NCBI GenBank assembly: GCA_029560465.1
Contig: JAKQKX010000065.1
Span: 69,148 to 127,375, forward strand
Direction: 5' to 3'
Length of the DNA: 58,228 nucleotides
Origin: Candidatus Omnitrophota bacterium
GTDB taxonomy: Bacteria; Omnitrophota; Gorgyraeia; Zapsychrales; JANLHA01
A model generated the notes under the pieces. That model saw only the letters and a list, made by a program, of their open reading frames with translations. It had not been told where the DNA came from and searched no databases. The translations under genes and the position numbers were made by a program. Positions 49,959-58,159 of the stretch are shown here, in pieces (positions within the stretch are counted from its first letter, which is position 1; each line of letters starts with the position of its first letter).

Positions 49959-52142
49959 ATGAGCGCAAAAACAATCACATTTTTCAGCAATAAGGGCGGA
50001 GAAGGAAAAACATTTATAGCCGCCAATACAGCCACGGCATTGGCTTTATCGAAACACAAGGTTCTGTTGTTGGAATTAAATTTCCAATCGGCCCATGACA
50101 TCGACAAGATATTGCACCTCCCCTGCCGTTACGGTTTAGTCAATATCATGAACCAGATTGAAACCACGGACAATCCGGAGCTCATCCGGAAAGTCGTCGT
50201 CACCCATTCCAGCGGGCTGGATTTTCTGCCGACGATATTAAACACGTCTCAAATCTCTCATTTTACCCCATCTAATATCAAGGCTTTCTTCAAAATGGCG
50301 GTCGGGATTTACGACTTTATTATTGTGGACGCGCCCCGCGCTTTCAGTGAAGCGCTCGTAACCGTGTTGCAGAATTCCAATCTTATCCTTCTGGTTTCAA
50401 CCCCTGACGAACTCTCTATTCATAAACTGCAGAGAAGCCTGGGGATGCTCAAGCGGACGCAGCTGCCCGATGAAATGATCAAGCTCGTGCTCAACCGGGC
50501 CGCCAGCCGCAACGCCACGGATGACGAAACGGTCAAGCAACAGCTGGGCGTGAACGTCCTGGCCCACATCCCTTCTGACGGAAAAACCGTCGGGCTGGCT
50601 TTAAACCGCGGGGTGCCTTGCGTGATGGACAGCCCCAACAGCGAAGTGAGCCAGGCCATTAAAAGATTGGCCACAGAACTGGAACGGGAAGACATTTTTG
50701 CCGAAATCCAGGGGACGACGAATATTGACATATCCCAGCATATGAAGCCCGCCGCCAACCTTTGGGAAAAACTGGGGGTCTCCCAAACAGGGGCGACGGA
50801 CATGGATCAAAAGGTTGAAATCGATGAAGAAGACGAAGAGACAAAACTGAAAAAGGAAATTCACGAAAAACTCATTCAGGTGATGAACGTCGACCACCTG
50901 AGTCCGGAAGCCCTGCAGGACAAGCAACAAGCCCAGGAACTTCGGAAAAAAGCCAATACGGTGGTGAACGAACTGCTTAAAGAAGCCCGGCCGGAGATGG
51001 CTCAAAAGGAAGACGAGCGCAAACGTTTAGCCCTCATCATCGTCAGCGAGGCCTTTGGTCTGGGGCCTCTGGAAGAATTCCTGGAAGACAGCGACATCTC
51101 CGACATTATGGTGAACAGCCAGAGGCAAACGTTTATTGAAAAGAAGGGGAAACTGACCCGTACGGACGCGAAATTTGTTTCCGAAATGCAGATGCGCTCG
51201 ATCATTGACCGTATCATCGCGCCGTTAGGCCGCCGCATCGATGAGTCGACCCCCATGGTGGACGCGCGTCTCCAGGACGGTTCACGTTTTAACGCGATCA
51301 TCCCCCCACTCTCCTTAACCGGCCCGGTGATCACGATCCGGAAATTCGGGCGTGAACGCCCCACGGTTGATGATCTCCTGAATAAATATCAAAGCATCAA
51401 CCTCGATATGAGGACCTTCCTGGAGGCATGCGTTAAAGGCCGGAAAAACATTATTGTATCCGGAGGGACCGGGTCCGGAAAAACAACGCTCCTGAATATC
51501 ATATCCACCTTTATCCCCGATCAAGAACGCATTGTCACGATCGAAGACGCCGCGGAGCTCAGGATAAACAAACGCCACTGGATCCGCCTTGAGTCCCGCC
51601 CAGCAAACATCGAGGGGAAAGGCCGCGTCCCCATCCGGACACTGTTCATGAACAGCCTGCACATGCGCCCGGACCGCATCATCGTTGGGGAATGCCGCGG
51701 CCCTGAAATCCTGGACATGCTCCAAGCCATGAATACCGGGCATGACGGTTCCATGACCACCCTACACGCCAACTCCACGAAAGACGTGCTGGTGCGTATG
51801 AGCTCCATGATCCTTTTAGCTGGGGTGGATCTGCCGATGCGGGCTATCAATGAAATGATCTCGACCGCGCTTGACATCATTGTGCATGTCAACCGTTTCG
51901 CCGATGGGACCCGTAAAGTCGTCGAAATCACGGAAGTCACGGGGCTCAATGAAGACCATTACCTGGAACTCAAGGATATTTTTCTTTTTAACCAGCGCGG
52001 GACCGATGCGAACGGGACAATTATGGGGAGCTATGAGGCGACCGGATATGTACCGCGATGCTATGAAGAATTTAAAATCATGGGGCTTGACCTCGACCCT
52101 GCCGTCTTTAAAGCTAAACCCCGGGCGCAGGGCTCTATTTGA
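49959..52142 (+). CDS. Fused MinD/ParA-like (TadZ-like) and CpaF/TadA-type secretion ATPase, copy 2
   Basis: 727 residues with the same architecture as copy 1. The N-terminal ATPase has NKGGEGKT (11-18), where the usual Val or Ile of the deviant Walker A is Glu, then YDFIIVDAPRAF. The motor part has DARLQDGSRFNAIIPP, SGGTGSGKTT, ITIEDAAEL, RPDRIIVGECRG and MTTLHAN, all intact. The linker is strongly acidic/basic (KVEIDEEDEETKLKKEIHEK). The two copies are similar throughout, which points to tandem duplication followed by divergence. They may form a hetero-hexamer or drive opposite steps, such as extension and retraction. It starts 15 bp after copy 1 and shares its promoter. Confidence 0.9.
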   Translation: MSAKTITFFSNKGGEGKTFIAANTATALALSKHKVLLLELNFQSAHDIDKILHLPCRYGLVNIMNQIETTDNPELIRKVVVTHSSGLDFLPTILNTSQISHFTPSNIKAFFKMAVGIYDFIIVDAPRAFSEALVTVLQNSNLILLVSTPDELSIHKLQRSLGMLKRTQLPDEMIKLVLNRAASRNATDDETVKQQLGVNVLAHIPSDGKTVGLALNRGVPCVMDSPNSEVSQAIKRLATELEREDIFAEIQGTTNIDISQHMKPAANLWEKLGVSQTGATDMDQKVEIDEEDEETKLKKEIHEKLIQVMNVDHLSPEALQDKQQAQELRKKANTVVNELLKEARPEMAQKEDERKRLALIIVSEAFGLGPLEEFLEDSDISDIMVNSQRQTFIEKKGKLTRTDAKFVSEMQMRSIIDRIIAPLGRRIDESTPMVDARLQDGSRFNAIIPPLSLTGPVITIRKFGRERPTVDDLLNKYQSINLDMRTFLEACVKGRKNIIVSGGTGSGKTTLLNIISTFIPDQERIVTIEDAAELRINKRHWIRLESRPANIEGKGRVPIRTLFMNSLHMRPDRIIVGECRGPEILDMLQAMNTGHDGSMTTLHANSTKDVLVRMSSMILLAGVDLPMRAINEMISTALDIIVHVNRFADGTRKVVEITEVTGLNEDHYLELKDIFLFNQRGTDANGTIMGSYEATGYVPRCYEEFKIMGLDLDPAVFKAKPRAQGSI

Positions 52143-52165
52143 ATCTTTCCCACGCCTTTTTAAAT

Positions 52166-52181
52166 CCGGGAAGGTTCCCGG
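52166..52181. terminator. Weak bidirectional hairpin between convergent genes
   Basis: CCGGGAAGGTTCCCGG is a self-complementary 16-mer between the stops of TadZ-TadA copy 2 (52142) and the M15 peptidase (52191). T-rich sequence follows loosely on the plus strand. It is a possible terminator but lacks a clean T-run. Confidence 0.4.
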
Positions 52182-52190
52182 CTCATAAAA

Positions 52191-53054
52191 TTATTTCTTT
52201 CTTGGTTCCAGGGAAGGCAGGGGTCCGGTTTCTTGAACAAGCCCCTCCTCAAAATGCCAGTGCCAGGGCTCATAAGAAATACCCTGGGGAGAATCCTTCG
52301 GATAAGACAACACAAAGCCAAAACGCCTGGCATTTTTGACAAGCCATCGGTATTCTTCCAGCTTTTCGAATTCGACGGGGTTCTCCTTCCCGTTAATCCC
52401 ATCCCGGTTAATAAAATCAACCCCCTGAAATCTGGGCGCCCCATGCTCGCTATACCCGGGCAAGGCCACAAATTTAACGGTTTCCCGAATGGAATAACCG
52501 TGATTCCTCAGATAAAAAATAAACAAGTACAGCTGGTAAGCGCTGGACCGGTAACCAGACTCAATAAACAGCCGCTTGCCAATATCCTTCTCCATGTTTT
52601 TCATCATCGCCAAATACTGCTGATAAACCCGCGTCGGTAAAAATTGCGGTGACAGCTCCCGTTCATCTTTATCTGTCCCTTCCTTTTTGTGATCACGCAC
52701 CTTGACTTTCTGTCCTATGATAAGGACTAAGTCCTCCTCCCCAGTCGCAATCCCGCGGAACGGGATTTTCACACCAAGTTCCTTAGCGTTAAGATTTTCA
52801 AATCGCTTTAAAAAGGCCCTCTGTTCCGCGCTCAAGGGGGCGTAAAGTTCTTTGAATGTCAGTTTAGCCCGGTCTCTTGTCCTGTCCCGTTCAATGATCA
52901 GCGGTTCTAAGACCGAAACGAGTCCTTTGACTTTCTGAATGTCAGAATCCGATAGTTTGTCCAGATTAAGTTCCGCGCATGACGGAGAAGACAACAGGCA
53001 GAAAAAACAGGACACAAAAAAGAAAAAATGTGAAACGATTCGGGATAGTTTCAT
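52191..53054 (-). CDS. Secreted M15-family (VanY-like) D-Ala-D-Ala carboxypeptidase
   Basis: 287 residues from ATG 53054 (AAAGG upstream), placing the start after the stop of the preceding gene. A signal peptide (SHFFFFVSCFFCLLSSPSCA) leads to a ~130-residue helical region and then the M15 zinc-peptidase domain: ESGYRSSAYQLYLF, GYSEHGAPRFQGVDF (zinc His and Asp), and YEPWHWHFEE (catalytic Glu and zinc His). These enzymes trim D-alanine from peptidoglycan in the periplasm. All metal ligands are present. The N-terminal region (PLIIERDRTRDRAKLTFKEL) is not part of the minimal peptidase and is unrecognised. Confidence 0.88.
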   Translation of the reverse strand: MKLSRIVSHFFFFVSCFFCLLSSPSCAELNLDKLSDSDIQKVKGLVSVLEPLIIERDRTRDRAKLTFKELYAPLSAEQRAFLKRFENLNAKELGVKIPFRGIATGEEDLVLIIGQKVKVRDHKKEGTDKDERELSPQFLPTRVYQQYLAMMKNMEKDIGKRLFIESGYRSSAYQLYLFIFYLRNHGYSIRETVKFVALPGYSEHGAPRFQGVDFINRDGINGKENPVEFEKLEEYRWLVKNARRFGFVLSYPKDSPQGISYEPWHWHFEEGLVQETGPLPSLEPRKK

Positions 53055-53071
53055 AAAAGGGCCTTTGACAC

Positions 53072-54067
53072 CTAAGCTGTCATTCGCCAGCACCGGTGAA
53101 CCTGGCGGTTCCGGTAATCTTCCGGGATTGTTGCCGGGGTCAACTCTTTTAAATCCTTCACGGGGAGGCCGTCAAGCCGGGGTTCAAACCGCTGGTGATT
53201 CGTTGAGAAGAACAGCCATGAGCCCGGGGCCATAACCTGCAGGACCTTCTCCAACAACTCCGGGTGCGCACGATTGATATCAAAGACCTTCCCCTGTTTT
53301 CGGTCCCTGAAAAACGAAGGCGGATCAACAAAAGCTAACGTAAAACGCCGTCCGGAACGAATCGTTTTATCAAGAAATTTCTCCACATCAGATTGAACGA
53401 GGGCCTGCTGGGGCCCGTCAAGGCCATTTAATTCCAAATTCTCCCTCGCCCATTTTAAATACGTCGCCGACCGATCCACGGTGACCGTGCTTCTGGCCCC
53501 GCCGAGCGCCGCCGCGCAGCTAAAGGTTCCCGTGTACCCATACAAATTCAGGAAATCTTTACCTTCGGCAAGGTCCCGGATCATCACCCGGGTTTCCCTG
53601 TGATCGGGGAAAAGGCCGGTGTCCAGGGCCCCATCCAAATCCACGAGAAACTGAAGATCCCTTTCCCTCACCTTAAATACGCGCCCTCTCTGGGCCATGG
53701 GACGATACCGGGGCCGCCCTTCTGCCGTGCCGGTGATCCGGCGTTTCACATGCAAATTTTCCGAAGGGATACCCAAAACCGCGGCCACGGCCGCAGCCAT
53801 TTGGGGAAGCCATTGCGGGCCGGTCTGCCAGCGGACGTATTCCCCGACGACCAAATGTCCGGCGTACCAATCAACCACCGCCCGGACTTCGGGGATGTCC
53901 CAGTCATACAACCGGAAACATTCGATGTTTTGCCGGGCGAACCGCTTTCGCATATGGTTATAACGTTTCAGTACGCGATTTGACAAAATCTCAGCGTGAT
54001 GCCGGGTTTTTTCCGGAGTCACCGAATGCGGCTGTGATTTCAAAACAGGTTTCTGGAAATGCGGCAT
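53072..54067 (-). CDS. RlmK/RlmI-like 23S rRNA methyltransferase
   Basis: 331 residues. The N-terminal part (SNRVLKRYNHMRKRFARQNI, then ECFRLYDWDIPEVRAVVDWY) matches the C-terminal (RlmK) half of RlmL-type enzymes. The SAM-dependent methyltransferase core has LVDLDGALDTGLFPDHRETR, LNLYGYTGTFSCAAALGGA (motif I), VTVDRSATYLKWARENLELN, and LAFVDPPSFF (motif IV DPPS). It methylates a base of 23S rRNA; RlmK makes m7G2069 in E. coli numbering. No THUMP domain is present, so it is the stand-alone form. It is located just upstream of the M15 gene on the minus strand. The exact site methylated is unproven. Confidence 0.85.
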   Translation of the reverse strand: MPHFQKPVLKSQPHSVTPEKTRHHAEILSNRVLKRYNHMRKRFARQNIECFRLYDWDIPEVRAVVDWYAGHLVVGEYVRWQTGPQWLPQMAAAVAAVLGIPSENLHVKRRITGTAEGRPRYRPMAQRGRVFKVRERDLQFLVDLDGALDTGLFPDHRETRVMIRDLAEGKDFLNLYGYTGTFSCAAALGGARSTVTVDRSATYLKWARENLELNGLDGPQQALVQSDVEKFLDKTIRSGRRFTLAFVDPPSFFRDRKQGKVFDINRAHPELLEKVLQVMAPGSWLFFSTNHQRFEPRLDGLPVKDLKELTPATIPEDYRNRQVHRCWRMTA

Positions 54068-54147
54068 ACGGCTTGACCTAACAATCTCACATAAAAATAA
54101 AAGTTATTATTAAATTAAACATCCGACGCGGCGGGTCCAAGCGGCTA

Positions 54148-54423
54148 TCAGCGGCCTGCGTTGCGGCGCATTTCCTCAGCCAGCAGCTGGTCCGCCACAT
54201 TGCGACGGAACCCTTTCTTTCGAATGAACGCCAACTTTGCATTATAATCTGAACCCTGACAGCTCATCTGGTGGATCTCTTCAATGACCGCCTCCCGGGT
54301 CGTGTCATCCGGCATATTCTTTCTATCCATCCAGATGCGGCAGCCATAGCCAATCAACCCGATCACCGCCCCAATGGCGACAAGGACGGCCTGCACGGCC
54401 ATAATCCCTAAAAAATCATCCAA
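54148..54423 (-). CDS. Small membrane protein with one N-terminal helix, unknown
   Basis: 91 residues taking TTG 54423, which follows AAGGAGG by nine bases and the upstream stop by one base. An ATG at 54447 would overlap the previous gene by 23 bases and leave no ribosome site. One transmembrane helix (MAVQAVLVAIGAVIGLIGYG) is followed by a charged cytoplasmic tail of ~65 residues (MPDDTTREAVIEEIHQMSCQ; NAKLAFIRKKGFRRNVADQL). I recognise no family. It appears co-transcribed with the two-span protein at 54425-54856. Confidence 0.6.
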   Translation of the reverse strand: MDDFLGIMAVQAVLVAIGAVIGLIGYGCRIWMDRKNMPDDTTREAVIEEIHQMSCQGSDYNAKLAFIRKKGFRRNVADQLLAEEMRRNAGR

Positions 54424-54424
54424 A

Positions 54425-54856
54425 TCAATTCGCCTCCTTTTCAACATTATGGACATTCTTTTCAACCGCAGCACTGATATACGGCAATCCCTCAATAGCC
54501 GCCGGGATCTTCAACTGTGTCCCATCCACCGTGTGAAGGATAATCACCGGGTCCATGCCAAAACGCAACCCGTTGAGCCTGGCCTTCTGAATATTGTTCC
54601 ACGGCACCAAAGGATTGTTCTGGATCTGCACGCCTTCCGGGTGAAGGGTCACATGAAACTTAAAGGCTTTGACAAAACGCAATATCTCATAACCCAGCCA
54701 TCCCAGCAGACCGAGGATAATAAGCGGGGCCTGATCCGTAAACGAAAAATCCGCGAATACGACCAGCGCGATAATCCCGCCCAGGGCCACAATGGGATAT
54801 AAAATTTCACATCCCCGAGAGATTAACAGCGCTTTTCTTAACTTAAACACATCCAT
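54425..54856 (-). CDS. Two-span membrane protein with PH-like C-terminal domain, unknown
   Basis: 143 residues from ATG 54856 with AAGGAGG eight bases upstream. Two hydrophobic helices (about 15-37 LYPIVALGGIIALVVFAD and 45-62 PLIILGLLGWLGYEIL) are followed by a ~75-residue beta-rich domain: FKFHVTLHPEGVQIQNNPLV, PWNNIQKARLNGL, PVIILHTVDGTQLKIP. This order, two helices then a small bacterial-PH-like beta domain with a PWxxI strand, is common in bacterial membrane proteins of unknown function. It directly precedes the TTG-start gene above. Confidence 0.65.
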   Translation of the reverse strand: MDVFKLRKALLISRGCEILYPIVALGGIIALVVFADFSFTDQAPLIILGLLGWLGYEILRFVKAFKFHVTLHPEGVQIQNNPLVPWNNIQKARLNGLRFGMDPVIILHTVDGTQLKIPAAIEGLPYISAAVEKNVHNVEKEAN

Positions 54857-54913
54857 GGGCTCCTCCTTGTCGTGGACCGCCTTGTGCCGCACCCGTCCTG
54901 TCTGCCGGGCTCC

Positions 54914-55567
54914 TCAACTTTCTTGCTCCTTATCATCCATCCGTGTTACTTTAAATTTCACTTTCCCTCCGTCCGGGCAAGTGATCCCGGTTTTGCAATC
55001 CGGATTCTTTTCAAAATTAAATTTCGCCCCAAAATTCATTTCAAACAAAACCGGGAACAACAAATGATACGCCGCCCCGCACATTCCAAGGGGCGTTTTC
55101 AGTCCCTTGACCTCCCATTTATCACCGACCTTATAGCCGTAGGAGCACGTGTTATCGCTGTATTCCACTTCAATAATCATATTTTTCGGATTCGGCCCCT
55201 TGGGCTTCTCCTTTTGCGGCTCCACAACGACCTGGCCGTTTTCATCAAGCAATTCAACCTTGAACGCCATCTTACCGCCATCCGGGCAGGTCATGCACAG
55301 GGACGCCGTGTTTTCCATAAAAGGAAACCGGCCGCCGAAGGTCAGGGCGTGCATGCATGGGAACGCCGCGTGCGTGATCGCCAGGCAAAAATGCTCGGGC
55401 GCGTGGGTGAAGTCATCCAGGATAAACTCCTCCCCAACTTTATAATGATGATAACAAAACCCCTCATCGTTCTTTAAAACCGTAAATTTTAATTTCGGGA
55501 AACGGGTCCGGGCCAGCTTCACATCCTTATCTTTCTGCGCTCCGGACATCTGCTGTTCACACATCAT
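54914..55567 (-). CDS. Tandem TIGR04076-family repeat protein
   Basis: 217 residues made of two copies of a TIGR04076-type domain (about 22-105 and 122-207). Each copy contains a strand KFTVLKNDEG or IEVEYSDN, then YKVGEEF or YKVGDKW, a Cys-containing helix (HFCLAITHAAFPC; GMCGAAYHLLFPV), an FGGRFPF or FGAKFNF turn, and the closing CPDGGKMAFKVEL or CPDGGKVKFKVTR. Six or more Cys are conserved between copies, suggesting metal binding or redox activity. The family usually has one domain; a tandem is unusual. Function unknown. No signal peptide. GGGAGG precedes the ATG at 55567. Confidence 0.82.
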   Translation of the reverse strand: MMCEQQMSGAQKDKDVKLARTRFPKLKFTVLKNDEGFCYHHYKVGEEFILDDFTHAPEHFCLAITHAAFPCMHALTFGGRFPFMENTASLCMTCPDGGKMAFKVELLDENGQVVVEPQKEKPKGPNPKNMIIEVEYSDNTCSYGYKVGDKWEVKGLKTPLGMCGAAYHLLFPVLFEMNFGAKFNFEKNPDCKTGITCPDGGKVKFKVTRMDDKEQES

Positions 55568-55710
55568 AACCTCCCTTTTTTATATCCCATGACAAACTGT
55601 GGCGGACATGTAATAAATTGCCTCCAACGAAACGCAGTAATATGGTATCATTGATTATTTCCAAAGACAAAGATTATCGCAATAGAAATTTTAGGGGGGA
55701 CATCGAAAGC

Positions 55711-56139
55711 ATGAAAAATTTCTTCAACCTTCATTGCGGAAAACTGGACCTCCCGGGATATTTCAGGAAAGCCGATGCCAAGGGGAAATTCCTTCAGGCC
55801 TGGAAAAAACACGGGCTCGCTATCCTGGAATCACTCCAGATGAACCATGACCCGAATATCTGCTTAGACGGGGTCCATGAATATTACGCTAAACAGGCCT
55901 GGCCCCGGGATGCCACGAAAATGATGGCCCGGATTTCCTATTTCCTTGAAACCCGGAGCGCATCACACGCATTGTCTGTCCATTTCGAACTCTCCATTGA
56001 CGGGTCCAGTCTGTGCATCATCTGCCAACGCCAGTACCGAACCTGGAATGAAGGGGAAAGTTTACGGGTTATCCGGGTGGAAGCCGACGATTTTCGAGGG
56101 TGTATCAGCGATAACAACTCGGCCTGTCACCTTGAATAA
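55711..56139 (+). CDS. Hypothetical protein
   Basis: 142 residues from ATG 55711, the ATG with a purine-rich GGGGGGAC ten bases upstream; an earlier in-frame ATG at 55642 is possible. No domain is recognised. The sequence has a helical first half (FNLHCGKLDLPGYFRKADAK; FLQAWKKHGLAILESLQ) and a beta-rich second half (ALSVHFELSIDGSSLCIICQ; GESLRVIRVEADDF), with no signal peptide or membrane helix. It stands alone, divergent from the TIGR04076-type gene and convergent with the radical SAM gene. Confidence 0.6.
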   Translation: MKNFFNLHCGKLDLPGYFRKADAKGKFLQAWKKHGLAILESLQMNHDPNICLDGVHEYYAKQAWPRDATKMMARISYFLETRSASHALSVHFELSIDGSSLCIICQRQYRTWNEGESLRVIRVEADDFRGCISDNNSACHLE

Positions 56140-56177
56140 ATTCCCGCCCCCCAGAGGAATTTTCGCCCGGAGAAAAC

Positions 56178-57611
56178 TCAGGCGGATTGCGCCATAAACA
56201 ATCCCTTGGTCAAACGGATCCACAATAACGGCACCATAAACGGCAAAGTCCCGGGAGCGGGGTAATCCTTAAGAATACGGCATACCCGGTGAGGGTCCAG
56301 GTAAAACCGGCTGTGTGCCTGGCGCTGGCATGCGAACAAGACATCATCCGGAACAGTTGAAATATTGCAGCGGATCGTCGCATACTCCATGTCATCATAA
56401 CGGATATCCGAAAGTTTTTCCGGCGTGGCGCGCATAACGTGACGATAAACTTCCGTGTTGGGAAACGGCGTTACGGTGAAAAAAGACGCGGTGTGCAGGC
56501 GGGAGCGGCAGACCACGTCAATGGTCTGCTTCATCTCGGCCTCGGTTTCCGTTGGAAACCCCAGCATGGAATACCCGTTGCAGAAGATCCCGCGGGAAAC
56601 GGCCAACTCAACGTTCTCAAGGAATTTCTCAATATCCAGGTTCCTTCCGATCAACTTTTGTATCCGCGGCGAGCCGCTTTCCAGGGCAAAGCTGCAGAAA
56701 TATAACCCCGCATCCCGCAAAGCCCGCAATTCGTGTTCGGTTAAAATATCAGTGCGGACGCCGTTAGGGAATGAAAGTTTCAGGCGCATCCCCTTCTTTT
56801 TTAAAAGATCACAAAACTCAAAAATCCGGGTGTGATTCAGGTTAAAAATATCATCCAAAAATTCAATATCATTAACATTGTAAAATTTTTGAAGATATTC
56901 TATCTCTTCGATAATCCGGCCGGCTGAATGAAAACGGAACTTCTGACCAAAAATACGGTGACAATAAACGCAATTGTAAGGGCACCCCCGGCTGCTGAAC
57001 AGAGACGCGTACCGTTTTTTAATAATGGACGAAAAGGAAGGATATTTCCAGTAAGCGGGCAAGTCAATCAAATCATAAGCCGGGAAAGGAAGCGCGTCCA
57101 AGTCCTCAATATAAAGCCGCTCCCCGGGATTCGAGACGATGTCTCCATGCCTGTCCCGCCAGAAGATCCCCGGGATAGAAGCCAAATCCCCATCACCGTC
57201 AAAACGGCTCCGGAGGATCTCCTCAAAAGGCCGTTCCCCTTCCCCGGGAACCGCCGCGTGGGCTGTTGTTTCACGCAATGCCTCTTGCGCGAAAGAGGAC
57301 ACATACCCACCGCCAAGCAGTACCAAGGATTGCGGCAAAGCGGCATGGATCATCCGGGTGAGGTCCGGGAGATTATGGGCGGTCGGGACCATGGCGCTCA
57401 AGCCCACGACATCCGGGTTAAAATCAACGATTTTCTTAACCAGCTGCTGGTTGAACGAATTATCCAACAGCTGATCCATAATCCTCACTTCGGCGTTAAA
57501 CGTGGCCCGAAGATACGCCCCCAAAGACATAATCCCCAAGGGGGGAGACAGGGACTGTGCAACCTGCGCCCGGCGTCCAGCATGAACCAAAATTATCCGT
57601 AATTTCTTCAT
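56178..57611 (-). CDS. B12-binding radical SAM protein
   Basis: 477 residues. A B12-binding domain at 1-150 (RIILVHAGRRAQVAQSLSPP; PDVVGLSAMVPTAHNLPDL; VLLGGGYVSSFAQEAL) is followed by the radical SAM core with Cys210-X3-Cys214-X2-Cys217 in SSRGCPYNCVYCHR, IEFLDDIFNLNHTRIF and CNGYSMLGFPTETEAEM. The Cys of the loop is used for the [4Fe-4S] cluster that cleaves SAM. It is one of four B12 radical SAM proteins in this window, but is soluble and not a close match to the membrane pair. It lies 27 bp downstream of the YdbL-family gene on the same strand. Substrate unknown. Confidence 0.88.
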   Translation of the reverse strand: MKKLRIILVHAGRRAQVAQSLSPPLGIMSLGAYLRATFNAEVRIMDQLLDNSFNQQLVKKIVDFNPDVVGLSAMVPTAHNLPDLTRMIHAALPQSLVLLGGGYVSSFAQEALRETTAHAAVPGEGERPFEEILRSRFDGDGDLASIPGIFWRDRHGDIVSNPGERLYIEDLDALPFPAYDLIDLPAYWKYPSFSSIIKKRYASLFSSRGCPYNCVYCHRIFGQKFRFHSAGRIIEEIEYLQKFYNVNDIEFLDDIFNLNHTRIFEFCDLLKKKGMRLKLSFPNGVRTDILTEHELRALRDAGLYFCSFALESGSPRIQKLIGRNLDIEKFLENVELAVSRGIFCNGYSMLGFPTETEAEMKQTIDVVCRSRLHTASFFTVTPFPNTEVYRHVMRATPEKLSDIRYDDMEYATIRCNISTVPDDVLFACQRQAHSRFYLDPHRVCRILKDYPAPGTLPFMVPLLWIRLTKGLFMAQSA

Positions 57612-57638
57612 CCCAAGCCGCGTGTCATAAAATCCCGA

Positions 57639-58046
57639 TTACTTTGTGATCCAGGAACCGTCCCCATTCTGAATTTTAAAGCCGGGCTGGGCCCGGTCAC
57701 GCTGTTCCTGAGCGAAAACCCTCTCAATCGTGGCTAACGCGCCCGTCAGTCCGTTCTGCTGGGCGATCGTCGTATAAATAATCTTGCGGTCATGGTTTTC
57801 ATCCGCGACGATCCCCTGGACATCCTCCCTGTCGCTAAAAGCCTCCACATACCCGCGGTTGTTCTCCCCGACCAACCCTTCTCTTTTCAAATCGGTCAGT
57901 TGCACATACCGGCTCCGCCTGCCGTCCAAAGCCGCCTGCACTTCGGGTGTCATCTGTTTGATCGCGTATTGCTCCGCCGCGGCCGGCGGCACCCCCTTTG
58001 CCCCGGTTAACAATATTACGGATAATAAAATCATAAAATATTTCAT
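57639..58046 (-). CDS. YdbL-family (DUF1318) periplasmic protein
   Basis: 135 residues from ATG 58046 with GGAGGAGGGAG upstream; the frame also runs to 58076. A signal peptide (MKYFMILLSVILLTGAKG, then PPAAAEQ) is followed by the DUF1318 pattern: ALDGRRSRYVQLTDLKREGL, VGENNRGYVEAF, DENHDRKIIYTTIAQQNGL, then QPGFKIQNGDGSWI at the end. In E. coli ydbL sits with ydbA/ynbE-type envelope lipid-transport genes. That neighbourhood is not preserved here. The family's exact function is unknown. Confidence 0.85.
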   Translation of the reverse strand: MKYFMILLSVILLTGAKGVPPAAAEQYAIKQMTPEVQAALDGRRSRYVQLTDLKREGLVGENNRGYVEAFSDREDVQGIVADENHDRKIIYTTIAQQNGLTGALATIERVFAQEQRDRAQPGFKIQNGDGSWITK

Positions 58047-58159
58047 TGCTCCCTCCTCCTTTTCTCTAGAAGCCATTTCAAAACCTAAAAATTATGCTGT
58101 TTAACATATTCTGATGTAAATAGTTATGCGAGAATAGCCATGGGAAAGGAGAATTCCTT

